DNA of 64,000 nucleotides, taken from NCBI GenBank assembly GCA_026724425.1, contig JAIUCV010000004.1, forward strand, positions 3,730,001 through 3,794,000, written 5' to 3'. The notes under the pieces were generated by a model, which was not told the DNA's origin, searched no databases, and saw only the letters and a program-made list of their open reading frames with translations. The position numbers were made by a program, and so were the translations under genes. This stretch comes from Erythrophleum ivorense (lineage: Eukaryota > Streptophyta > Magnoliopsida > Fabales > Fabaceae). Shown piece after piece: positions 23,808-35,530 of this stretch; the first letter of the stretch is position 1, and the number at the start of each line of letters is the position of its first letter.

Positions 23808-24860
23808 AGGTAAAATTTTTAAAATATATTTTTTTCACAATTCAAATTTTTATTCTCATAATTATAATTTTTATTTTTTAATTAAAATGTTTTAGCCTCT
23901 AAAATACTAATAAAAACACTTTCTGCATCCCCCTCTAGTAATCTATACTATTACAAGAGATTCATTTTCTATTATTCAATGGTTTAGCACAACCCCTAAC
24001 TTTGTTTTGCTTCTCCTTGTAAGGTTTGGATAATTATATTGTACTTTTAATTTGGTTTGATATAATGATAAGGGTGGGTTAAAAGACCCAACTGCATAAT
24101 AATATTCATAAATTTTAATAACACTAAATTTATCTCAAATTATAGTAACCATGATTTTTTTTTCTTGCTTTCTGTGATCATTTAAAAGCCACATTTTTTT
24201 ATAATAAAAACAGGACTTACAGTCTTTTTGGTGCCAAAATATGAGAGAACAATGCTCAAAAGATACAACCCTAAACTGTATAATATTTTTTTAAGGACAA
24301 AATTTTATTTTGATCTCTAAAATATTTATCTTTTGGGATAAATTGCTCTCTCCTTTTACAAGAAATGTTCAAATTATATAACCCTCCTTTTTATTATAAA
24401 AAAAAATTATATCTTATTATTAGATTTTTTTTAACTAAAATATGATTAGTATATGATTTTTTTAGCAATAATATAATATTTGTTTGATTTTTATTAATAT
24501 CTATATGATTCTCTAATTAATCCATACAATCGTTATGTTATTATTGGAGAATCATATATTTATCATATTTTAATTAAGAAACTTAACAATAAAGATATAT
24601 AGAATTGCATATAAGATTAATTCTTATAAAAATAATACAAACTTATATTGAAATAAATAATAATAATCAAAATATGTTCAAGGATAATATTGATTTATTT
24701 TATTAAAAAAATATAATTTACTGAAAAAATGATCAATATTGTTTATTTTATGTTAAAACCACAAATTTTATTTATTATAAATTTTAAAAAAATAATTTTA
24801 TATTAGTCAAATGCATATTTAATACATGTTATATTATATAAGTAATAAATATAAAAGTAC
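23808..24860. repeat. AT-rich duplicated block, copy A
   Basis: It matches 25262-26420 over about 1 kb with numerous substitutions. Landmarks include ataataaaaacaggacttac (ends 24220), gatataatgataagg and ctctaaaatatttatctttt. It contains foldback copy 2. Confidence 0.75.
24415..24602. repeat. Short foldback element, copy 2
   Basis: The left arm aactaaaatatgattagtat pairs with the right arm ending tatcatattttaattaagaa. Same family as 21016-21183. It lies inside duplicated block A. Confidence 0.6.
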
Positions 24861-24884
24861 ATATTTAATACATTTAAAGCTACT

Positions 24885-25240
24885 GATCTCATTTATAATT
24901 TGATTCTTATAATTTAAATAATTTTTAATTTGGTCATTATTATTATTATATTTTTTTAATATTTTTCCATATATATATAAATTAATCTTATTTAATTATT
25001 TATATTTTACCTCTTTTATTAGCATGAATCATATATATTTAAATTCTTAAGATAATATATAGTTAATTACATTAATAAAGTTTAACAAATTGATATAATT
25101 TTAATAGTAGAGACTAAATTAAAAAAATTGTAAATTATAAAGACCTAATTATTATTTTTTAAATTATAGAGACCAAATTAAAAATTAAATAAAAATATAA
25201 AGACTAAAAGTATAATTTTTTTAAAATTATAGAGAACAAA
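24885..25240. repeat. Dispersed AT-rich repeat, copy 2
   Basis: Related to 19905-20225. It occupies the gap between duplicated blocks A and B. Confidence 0.6.
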
Positions 25241-25261
25241 TCAAAGCCTTTGAATGATATA

Positions 25262-26420
25262 GTTGAAATTTTTAAAGTATAATTTTTTCTTATAATTAAA
25301 ATTTTTATCTTTATAGTTATAATTTTTTATCTTTTTATTTAAATATTTTTAGTTAATAAAAAACTAATAAAAATACTTATTGTATCTCCCATAGTAGTCT
25401 TTATTAGTAAAAAATCTATTCTCTATTATTTATAACTTGTTTGGATGGATGTTTTTTTTTAAACCATATTTTAGACAAAATAAAAAATTATTGCTTTTAC
25501 ACAAATATAATTTTTTAACATATATTCAAGCGCACATTTAATGGTCTAGCACAATTCCCGCCTTTGTTGGGCTTCTCCCTGTTAGGTTTGGATTGTTACA
25601 TCATACTTTTGGTTTGGCTTGATATAATGATAAGGATGGGTTAAAAAACCCAACTATATGATAATATTGATAAATTTTAAATGAATTTATCTCAAACTAT
25701 AATAACCATGTTTTTTTTTGTGATAATTTAACAGCCATATTTTTTATAATAAAAACAGGACTTACAGTGTTTTAGGTGCCGAAATATGAGAAAACCATGC
25801 TCCAAAGACACAAACCTAAACTCTATAATATTTTTTTAAGGACAAAATTTTATTTTAATCTCTAAAATATTTATCTTTCAAGATAAATTACTCTCTCCTC
25901 TAAGATATTTTCAAATTATACAACCTTTTTTTATTATGAAAAGAAAAAAATTTATATTTTATTATTAAATTTTTCTATTAAAATATAATAGATGTACGAT
26001 GTTTTAATAATATAATAGTTATATAGTTTTTGTTGATAAGTGTATAATTGTCCAATTAAATCATACTCCTATTATGCGTTATTATTAAAAAATTATACAC
26101 TTGTTAATTTTAATTAAAAAACCTAATAATAATAATAATAGTATAAAAAATTGCATATAAGCTTAATCTTCATGAAAATATACATAAATCTTCATTGAAA
26201 TCAAAAAGAAAAAAAAGATATCAAAATATACTCAAGGATAATAGTGATTTCTCTTATTAAAAAAATATAACTTATTAAAAATGAATTTCTTAAACTTTTA
26301 TCTTAATGTTATTTATTTTATGTTGAAAATAAAAAAATTTATTTATTCTTAATTTGAAAAAATAATTTTATATTAATCAAATACATATTTGATAAATATT
26401 TTAAAAGTACTTTGATCAAA
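25262..26420. repeat. AT-rich duplicated block, copy B
   Basis: The second copy of 23808-24860, with offsets of about 1457, 1545 and 1570 bp at successive landmarks. Copy B carries an extra stretch of about 90 bp near 25434-25537 plus smaller indels. Confidence 0.75.
25967..26133. repeat. Short foldback element, copy 3
   Basis: It corresponds to 24415-24602 within the duplicated block. The arms are less well preserved. Confidence 0.5.
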
Positions 26421-28372
26421 ATAAACATAATTATAACTTTTTTTCATTACATAGGAGGTTAGTGTAATGGTTCGTTTAATTTTAAGGAAGAAAAATATAA
26501 TTTTTCAAAATAGAGAAGGAGACTATGTAAGGCATCTCCCAGATTTAAAAAAAAAAACCCTATTTTTTTAATAAATTCATATGTTTTCAAATAGGTCCTA
26601 ATTAATTACCAATCCTATTTTTTCACCATGTTTAGCTCTTGCATGGCATCTTACTTTGTTAGCTTGACATATTAGAACTCGTGTAGTATCAGGAGTGACA
26701 AGGAGAGAGAAATGAAACTTTGTAAAAAGTTTGGCAGCCAAAAAGCAATGGACGTTGGCAATGATGGACGGCGTATAGTCTCCCCTACTGTAGCGCATAA
26801 ATGGAAGCAATTTATGGAGCCAAAATGTTGCAGTCTCTTATGCCCTTCCTTGTGGTCAGCACTGAACATACCAACTCGGATCCTCTGCATATAGGTTGGG
26901 ATGTACACAGTGTACATATCCTAATCTGAATGGTCCATATTTTATAAAACGAATTTTTTGTCTTTCATATAAAAAATAATTTTTTAAATATTTTTCAATC
27001 ATAAAAATAGTTTTATTTTCTATTTTTCATCTTATGATATTAAAAAATTTTTAAAATTAAAAAAAATTATATAAAATCTAGACAGCCCAGATGGATGCAC
27101 AACCATGGGATGCGCACAGGATCCAGGCCGCTGAACATACCATTGCCTTCGGCGTTTTGGGCGTTTGGGTTTGTGTTGCTATTACTAGAGTGACAGAGAA
27201 GATGACACGGGGTCAATTTTTGGCATTGTCTTTAGCGTATGACATGGCGAGGGAGATGACCATTTTTGGCCATTGTTGTCTTCGACATTTCATGAATTCT
27301 TGCTAGATTTAGAAACAGAGAAGCCAAAAAGGGTGGCCCATTCAATTACTTTTCTTTTAAATAGAGATATTTTTATTATTTCTTTAGCATTTCCTTCCAT
27401 TCCTTTATTATTTTTAACTAGTTAAATACATTTATTTCATTTCATTCACTTTATCAATTTCTTTTCAATTCCATCCAACATCCTTATGTGTATCAAATTG
27501 GGTGTAATTTTTTTCCTTTCTTTTCTCTCTCTTATTTTCATTTTTTCTCTTGTTCTATTCTCCCTTGCTGGCAAGAAGCAACATTCTCATTAGAAGATTG
27601 TGTTCAATTTGGGTTGAGCGAAGCAAAATCATTTTCAAGAAACAAATTTTCAACAACTTTATTGACGTCAATGGACAAAGATAAGGAAGAAATAGAAAAA
27701 AAAGGAGATGGGTTTGGTAGTAAAGAGGTAACATGTGTTGGTGGTTAATCTTTCTCAAACAAATTTTCAACACGTGATGTAAATTTAACAAATAAGAATG
27801 TGGACTTAAAAATGGATTTCTTTCATGACTAATAAGGTAATGTCTAAAAATACTTTTTAAAAATATAAAAGTGAATATTCATTCATTAGTTTTAATCTTT
27901 TCTCTTTTTTTTGAAATTTTTAATAGGCTGAAGATCAATTTCTTGTTGAGTTCTTAGTCAAAAGGGATAAATAATCTTAAATTTTAGGCTTAAGGTATAT
28001 TTAAGAATGATAATTTGGATCTGACTTACATATATTTGATCTGTCTCGCTATATTTAGATTAGATAAGTCAATGATTAAATATTTTAGTGGAGTTTAAAT
28101 TTAAATTTTAACCAGTGAAATTTTGTAAAATTAAGATTTTAAGATGAGATGAAACAAATATGAAGCAATAAATTATTCATGAATTCAAATATAAGAATAA
28201 GAAAAAAATCGACAAAATTATAAGACAAATATAAAATGAGATAGGATAAAACAAAGTGAAAAAAATATAGTGAAAACCCCATCTAACCTCACTCCATTTT
28301 CATCCCTAACCACCTTTTCTTCTATTTGTTTTTCAAACGTAAAAAGAGTGACATTTTGGTCATTAAAAATTA
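26421..28372. other. Spacer upstream of CDC20
   Basis: Less AT-rich between about 26590 and 27310, where open frames on both strands (26598-26917, 27091-27306) lack any family resemblance. It may hold a decayed gene or a non-coding transcript, but I see no support for either. The rest is AT-rich. Confidence 0.4.
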
Positions 28373-28402
28373 TAACGGCTACTTCCACAAACATAGCCGT
28401 TA
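28373..28402. promoter_or_regulatory. Inverted pair of MSA-type (AACGG) mitotic elements
   Basis: TAACGGCTA (28373-28381) and its exact reverse complement TAGCCGTTA (28394-28402) are 12 bp apart, about 340 bp before the CDC20 start codon. AACGG is the core of the M-phase-specific activator element bound by three-repeat MYB proteins in G2/M genes of plants, which fits the gene. Confidence 0.65.
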
Positions 28403-28739
28403 CTGCGCCTCCTGCACTGTGGAAATACTAATTTTATTTTCTCGGAAATGCAGAAACACTATTTAATCCCACTTAATCGATCTCATATCTCGCCGTTCAC
28501 TCTATACCCCTTTCTCTTTCTAACTCTCGATCTCTCTTCACTGCAGCGCTCAACACTGATAAGAAAAAGCTCTCGCAATTTCTTTCATTTTTTTCGATCT
28601 GTTTTCTTTCTAACCATCGCTTCTGCAGGGTCTGCTTTTTGATTCGTGATCAGTTTCGTGATCTCTTTTTCTTTTGTCTATTATTTTCTCTGTTATATTT
28701 TCTACTTTGTTTTGTTGTATTTCGTTTTGGTTTTTGATA

Positions 28740-31137
28740 ATGGATGCAGGATCTCTGAGTTCTTCCTCAAATTTGAAAGCACAATCTCGGTGCCCTCTTC
28801 AGGAGCAGTTTATACACAGAAAGAATTCCCGAGAAAATGTAAGAAACCTTCTTTCAATCAATTTGGGGTTTCTTTACATTTTATTCTCCGTAAATCATTG
28901 GCGTTTTCTGTGATTCAAATTTCGAGTCCTTTCCATCCTTGTATGATCACTAAATTGAGGGTTTGATTTTGAGGAAAATGGGGTTTATTTCGTTAAAATC
29001 TAGCCTCTAACGGTTTTTATTTCACATTTTTGTCAATGTAAATATCACCAGTTGGATAGATTCATACCTAATCGTTCAGCCATGGACTTCGATTACGCAC
29101 ACTACATGCTTACTGAAGGTGCAAAAGGTAAGGAAAATCCCGCTGTGAACTCTCCCTCAGCCTACAAGAAACAGCTTGCAGAAGCCATGAACATGAATCG
29201 GACGCGAATTTTAGCTTTCAAGAACAAACCACCGGAACCAGTTGACTTAATCCCACACGAGTCCTCCACAACTCTTCTTCACCAGGATAAATCCACTAAG
29301 CCCCGGCGGTTTATTCCTCAGGTGCATTACTAAGATCTGATTAATCTTCAATAGATTTCAATTAAACTCGGGTCTCTTATCCAATAAACTCCCTCAGAAA
29401 AGGTTAATTCGTTTTGAACAATTGAACTTTATAAAAGACTTGATTTCACAAGTATGCGGGTGTAGTTCATTACTACGGTAGTTAATCACTGAATTTGGAT
29501 TGTGGATTTCAATGGGTCTGACTTGTTTCTCGTTTCTTAGTTAATTGAGATTTTATATGAAATATTCTTTAATTCTTAGTTAATTGAGTCAACTTGGATT
29601 GTGGGTTTCCCTCGTTTAGTTGTCCTAATTTTTGGTCAACTGGGAAACATGGAATTCCACGCATGTCCACAGTTCTGTTCTGAACATTTGCATTCTATAA
29701 GATTTCACCAGTAAAAGGGTTCACTATGACAGAAGTTTTGGATTGTGGATTTCAAAGGGTCTGAGTTTTTCTTTTATCATTTTATTTCTTATTAACTGTG
29801 TTTTAATACAATTCAATAAGGTCTAAGTTAGCTTGGATCGTGGATTTAATTGGGTCTGAGTTTTCTTAATTTTGGTTAGCTGGGTTTCTTCATTCTACGT
29901 TCCACATATCTGTTCTGATATATTTGTTGGTTAATCAGACTTCTGAGAGGACTTTGGATGCTCCGGACCTTGTGGATGATTACTACCTCAATTTACTAGA
30001 CTGGGGAAGCAGCAATGTCCTAGCAATAGCACTTGGAAACACAGTGTACTTATGGGACGCTACTAACGGATCTACTTCAGAACTTGTCACTGTTGATGAT
30101 GAAAACGGGCCTATCACAAGCATAAGCTGGGCTCCAGATGGAAGGCATATCGCTGTTGGCTTGAACAATTCGGAAGTGCAACTTTGGGACACCACTTCAA
30201 ATCGACAGGTTTTTATCTCTTATGAGAAATTCTCACACTCACTTATGGTTTTGTAGTGCTAAGTCCCGTATCCAATATCTGTGCTTCTTAGGCTAAATTT
30301 CTTGGATTGCTTCTGCAGTTGAGAACTTTGAGAGGCGGTCATAGGCAGCGAATAGGGTCTTTGGCGTGGAACAATCACTTACTCACAACAGGAGGAATGG
30401 ATGGTAGAATTGTCAACAACGATGTAAGAATTAGATCACACATTGTTGAAACCTACAGAGGACATGAACAAGAGGTTTGTGGGTTGAAATGGTCAGCCTC
30501 AGGTCAACAATTAGCCAGTGGAGGGAATGACAATCTGCTTTTCATATGGGACAGAGCTATGGCATCTTCTAACTCAGCAACACAGTGGCTTCACAGGCTT
30601 GAAGAACACACTTCTTCGGTAAAAGCCCTTGCTTGGTGTCCTTTCCAAGGAAACTTGCTGGCATCTGGGGGAGGCAGCGGAGATCGATGCATTAAGTTCT
30701 GGAACACCCACACAGGTGCTTGCTTGAACTCAGTTGACACTGGGTCTCAGGTTTGTGCCTTGCTGTGGAACAAGAATGAGAAGGAGTTACTTAGCTCTCA
30801 TGGATTTTCCCAAAATCAGCTAACACTTTGGAAATACCCATCAATGGTGAAATTGGCTGAGCTTAATGGTCATACTTCTAGAGTTCTTTATTTAGCTCAG
30901 GTGAGTAAGCTAATGTTTTTCTTGAAGCACAAAACCTTATCCTTTCGTTCTTGCAGGATTTTTTTCCCTGATTGTGTTATTTCCAACTTACTGTAGAGCC
31001 CAGATGGTTGCACAGTAGCATCGGCAGCAGCAGATGAAACATTGAGATTCTGGAATGTGTTTGGAGCTCCAGAAGCAACTAAACCTGCTCCAAAAGCAAG
31101 AGCTGAGCCATTTTCAAATGTGAACCGTATTCGTTGA
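28740..31137 (+). CDS. CDC20: CDC20, WD40 activator of the anaphase-promoting complex, 453 aa
   Basis: Five exons (28740-28838, 29052-29321, 29939-30208, 30319-30900, 30997-31137) join at GT-AG sites, all in phase 0, giving 453 residues. This is close to the usual plant length of about 455. CDC20 brings substrates such as cyclins and securin to the APC/C ubiquitin ligase in mitosis. The C-box DRFIPNRS (35-42) binds the APC/C. A KEN motif lies at 60-62, and RILAFKNKPP (85-94) is the Mad2-interacting region. WD40 repeats fill about 130-440 (for example LATGG/LASGG...W-D blades), and the chain ends in the IR tail (NRIR) that docks on the APC/C. A TATA-like ctatttaat lies near 28459. MSA elements upstream suggest G2/M expression. 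The start ATGGATGCAGG matches the family N-terminus. Nothing in the coding part looks broken. Confidence 0.95.
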
Positions 31138-31280
31138 GTTGCTCAATCTTTGAAGTCATGGGCAGTAGAAAATCTACCACTTGCTCGCCATCCAAGAAGC
31201 ATGGATACGGACACCACAAGATACAAACACAGCAACACTGCAAAATATGTATTGTCCAAATACAACATGATCCGCTTTTT

Positions 31281-31795
31281 TAAGTTGACATCTGCAACTG
31301 TTTGTTGTGTGTCATGTTATAATTAAAACCAAATGTTCATGTAAGGGTGTTCAAATTTTATGTACATTTCTGTGTAATTTGTAAATCTCATTTTATGCCG
31401 TAGACATCTACGGCATGATCCGCCTTTTCTATTAAGGTGGGGATGCTTCATGGTTCAACATATAACTTGGTACAGCAGTTATAAATTTTGATGTACATTT
31501 GATTTGTCCATTGTTATTCTTTTCTGTTAATAATCAGTACAGGTCTAACTTGACATCTGCAACTGTTTGTTGTGTAAGTAAAACCAATTGCTCATGTATT
31601 GTATATTGTAAGGGTGTTTAAATTTTATGTACATTTTTGTGCAACTTGTAAATCTCATTTTATGTACAGGTCTAAGTTGACATCTACAACTGTTTGTTGT
31701 GTGTCATGTTATAAGCAAAACCAATTGCTCATGTGACTTTGTAGGGGTGTTCAAATTTTATGTACATTTTTTGTGTAACTTGTGAATCTCATTAT
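31281..31795 (+). repeat. Three copies of a ~110-bp unit in the CDC20 3' flank
   Basis: Copies at about 31281-31394, 31546-31665 and 31669-31795 share (a/c)ttgacatct(g/a)caactg, tttgttgtgt, gggtgtt(c/t)aaattttatg and ttgt(a/g)aatctcatt. The first probably lies in the CDC20 3' untranslated region. Copies two and three are adjacent. A short perfect hairpin follows the first. Confidence 0.75.
31395..31416. repeat. Perfect 10-bp-arm hairpin after CDC20
   Basis: The arms atgccgtaga (31395-31404) and tctacggcat (31407-31416) are separated by only two bases. The sequence is more GC-rich than its surroundings and interrupts the repeated 3'-flank unit. It could be a transcript-end structure or the scar of a small insertion. 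Confidence 0.5.
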
Positions 31796-34700
31796 CCAAG
31801 GAAACTTTGGAAGAAGACTTAACCACAAGTATCTTTTAGCCACCTTAAACTTTTGCTACCTTCCCTCAGTATAAATTGCATTTCTAGTAGTGCTTCTTAT
31901 TGTGAACTGGTGGAGCTATGTTGCTGCAACTGTTAACTATGGTTTTTTTTTGGGGGGTTGCATAGCAGAGAAGGACAATGAAGTGTATATTTCAAATTGA
32001 TAATGAATACATCTGGTAGGATTCATAAATATTAGATACTTTAAAATAAAACTAATATATCACTTATTCAAATTCGACGACGTAACTAATGATACAACTG
32101 TTAGTTATGTGTTTAGATATAAGGGATGGAAAATAAGTCATATAAATCAAGAATATTTCTTATAAAACAAGTTTTCATTTTCTGAAAACGAGAACTCCAC
32201 AAGGCGTTTTTCTTTAGAACATATGAAAGTCTTAATCTGTAAATCTTCCAAGAAATGAAAACAAAGAAATGTAGATAAAAGCATGTTATTTTTAAAATGA
32301 GATATGTTTTTAAACTATGCAAATAAATATGGGTCTTAACTCTTAAAACATTCAATTTTTCACACACATGGTAAAAATCAATCCCATTCCTACTGATAAT
32401 GATGATGTCACTCTTGTGCTTTTAGAAACTGGGAAGCTAGGACACTTTCTCTTGATCAAGTGAAGTATGCTTGTGTTTATCCTATTCCGGTAGCGTGGAA
32501 AGGCTCTGCTTTAACTCTAGTTGTCACTTTTATTTATTTATTTATTTATTTTTTAAAAAAGTTAAAAAAAGGTTCTTTTGTAGAGGTTTTCCTAGTGGAG
32601 CTTCTATATGAAGTAAAAGTAGCTTTTGGTGTTTTGGATGGTATTGTTGAAAACTGCATTTTGATTTGAGTAATGAAAGTAGTTTGGATGCAAAATTATG
32701 AAGGTACTTCTGAGTTTTGAGTAGTGATATTTACTAAAGACAATATTGGAAAGTACTTTTTTTTCTTTTTAGTATTATCATTTGTCTACAAAAGCAGTTG
32801 CATATAAGTTTTAAAAATTTAATTATGCGCTTAATAATTTTAATTTGTTTAGTACTTCCCTAGCACATGCTATAAATTTTAAATTTGTTTATAAATGATT
32901 TCTCAGTATTTCTAAACATTTTACGGTGAATGCCAATTTAATGTGCCCAGTGCCTACGGCCATAGATTATTTTATTATAAACCGTAGCAGTTGTTGTATG
33001 AACTCTTTATAGTTGTAGTACTTAGTACTTACTGCTAGATTTATTGGCGAATAATTTATGTCTCGGAAAATTTTATAGTTCTGGTAGCTCCTTATTCAAT
33101 ATTGGTGGAAGTTATTATATTTTAAAAAATTAAAATAATAATATAAAACATTTTTTATAATAAAAGATCTCAACTCTTGTTCAAGGATATATATATATAT
33201 ATATATAAAACAATCTTTTAAAAGGTCAAAGTTTACATAAATTACGCAATCTAATCAAGCAATATTAAAAAGAATGGACACGTAACACGAGATATAGACA
33301 AGGAAGGCTTGAAAGAGTAGACTTAGAAACATAAGGATCAAGATGGCCCAAAAATAAAATAAAAATAAAGTGCTAAGAGATTGCTAGACATGGAAGGCAT
33401 TAAAAAGTCTGAGCCTTCAATTTGATAGACGAGTCTATAATTTTAATTATGATTTAATAACTATTACTTATTTAAAACATGAATTTATTAATCATTGATA
33501 ATTTTCAATAGAATTGATTTTACTTTTATGAAATTAATGAATATAACTATAATAACAAAATTAATAAAATTGGTATATTTTATATTTAATAGTTATTGTG
33601 TAATAGCTAAAGTCTATGATACATTTGATTTTATAATATCTACTAGTTTAAATCTTTACTTGTATAGGAGAAGTCTTCAGGAAATAATGATTGGGGGAGA
33701 CATGACTCTTTTTGTATAGAAGAAAATCCAAACTTAATATCAATGTTATAAATATTAATGTACAACTTATTAATACCAAAAAAATAATTTATTGTGCTTA
33801 CATTAAAATATAAAAAGGTTATAAATAAATATTTTCATGAAATTGAATTTAAAATTTTAATTTAATGAAGATTCTATCAAAATTCAAAATGTTCAAAGTT
33901 AGGTGAGACAAAACTTTAACAGTAATCTTCCAGGAATCGTAAAAGAGGAAACAAATCTATCGATGGATGTTGATATCAAGAATTGTTTCGATATACAGAA
34001 TAAAAAATTACGATAGAATAAAAGGCAACCTTTTGAATTTGTATTAGTTTTTTACTGCATTAATATTTTTTAACATATTGGACATGCAAAGATAAATATT
34101 ATAATATTAATTCAAATTTTTAATATTTGGTATGATATTAAAAAAAATTTAAAATCATATAATCATTATTTTGACAAAATGTAGTAAAATCTTTTTTTAA
34201 AAAATCTTCATAAGATTTTTATATTTTTAGTATGAGACATTAATAAAACAGTAGCACCGTGTACTTCAAAACGTTTCAATTATTAGCATATTAAGTGATA
34301 TTTTAAAAATGTACAAAAAAAAATCAAGGTATAGTAAGTGTCTCTCCACATACAACAATGCCTCATTAATTTAAAGAATGGGTTGTCACTTTTCTTTTTT
34401 AATTTTGGATGATGTAAAACTAAGTTACATAGAGTCAAAGTAAACCAAGGAATCATATGATGTCAAATTATCATAATTGAAAAAAAAAACAGTGTAAAAA
34501 TGTTAAGTTGCATATATAAAAAAATACTAATAACTTTTATTTTATTTGAGTCTGTTGATAAATTGTCAATATTTTTAAAATTGAGACATATTTGTTTTAG
34601 ATTATTATTACCTCAAATCTTTGGTCATGATCAACATATAAATTATATTCATTTACTCTAGCTTAGCCTAGCAATTTTAAAGAAAGTAACCACTTAACTA

Positions 34701-35279
34701 ATATAATAACTAGGATAAGTTAAATTTTTTATGTCAAAATAAAAAATACTAATCTTGTTCTATAATCAAAATTATTTGAAAATTGCCAAACATCTGGTGG
34801 CACCTCCTTAAACAAATGTTTTCAATTTGAAAATCAAAGAAAAAAAATACTTAAAAGAGAAGCAAATATCTTCAATTGACTATGCCCATTACAAAGGGTA
34901 CATGACTTTATATTATCTAATTTGATGCCTAATAGTTATGACGTCACAAAGTCTTACATCACGATGATTTAGTAAATAACCTATACAAGGTATCTAGGAA
35001 GCAAACTAGCCCCATAGCACTTTAGCTTACTATTTGTTAATTTAAAAATAATATAAGGAATGAAATGAATCAATAAAGCACAGAAAAGGAGAACAAGTAC
35101 ACTTGAATTTTTTACAAGTAATTAAAAAATAATAAAATATCAAATCATAATAATATTCAAGTATAAACAAAGAGCTAAATAAATGAATAATTTCATTTAA
35201 GTAGTAACTAACTTCAGAAAATATAAATTTTTAAAAAATAAAAAATTAAAATTAATTTTATGAATATTGTATGAGAGGG
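31796..35279. other. AT-rich spacer, no gene
   Basis: Short AT-biased frames only. A TA microsatellite lies at about 33187-33207. No transposon ends or domains were recognised. Confidence 0.55.
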
Positions 35280-35530
35280 AATATTATGTTACTTGTCACT
35301 ACAATTACTCATTTTATATTTTAATATTATCATACTTTACTTATTTCATATCTTAGTGTTATTGCACTTTGCTTATTCCACATCTTAGTGTCATTGCACT
35401 TTACTTATTTTATATCTTAATGCCACCACATTCTATTTGTTTCATATCTTGGTGTTACTATACTTTATTTCATAAATTTCTTATGCCACTACACTGCTTA
35501 CCCCATTTCATAGTGTCTTTGCGTCTTTCA
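35280..35530. repeat. Minisatellite, ~42-bp degenerate units
   Basis: About six imperfect units of the form actttacttatttcatatct followed by tagtgttattgc. They are best kept around 35335-35440 and diverge outward. A frame across them (35369-35560) is a by-product. Confidence 0.65.

Noticed and set aside
26598..27306. Open frames on both strands in a less AT-rich patch
   Set aside because: No recognisable domains, no splice partners, and frames overlap on both strands.
35280..35530. Tandem repeats considered as a CRISPR-like array
   Set aside because: Units are contiguous and diverged, with no unique spacers, and the DNA is a plant nuclear genome.
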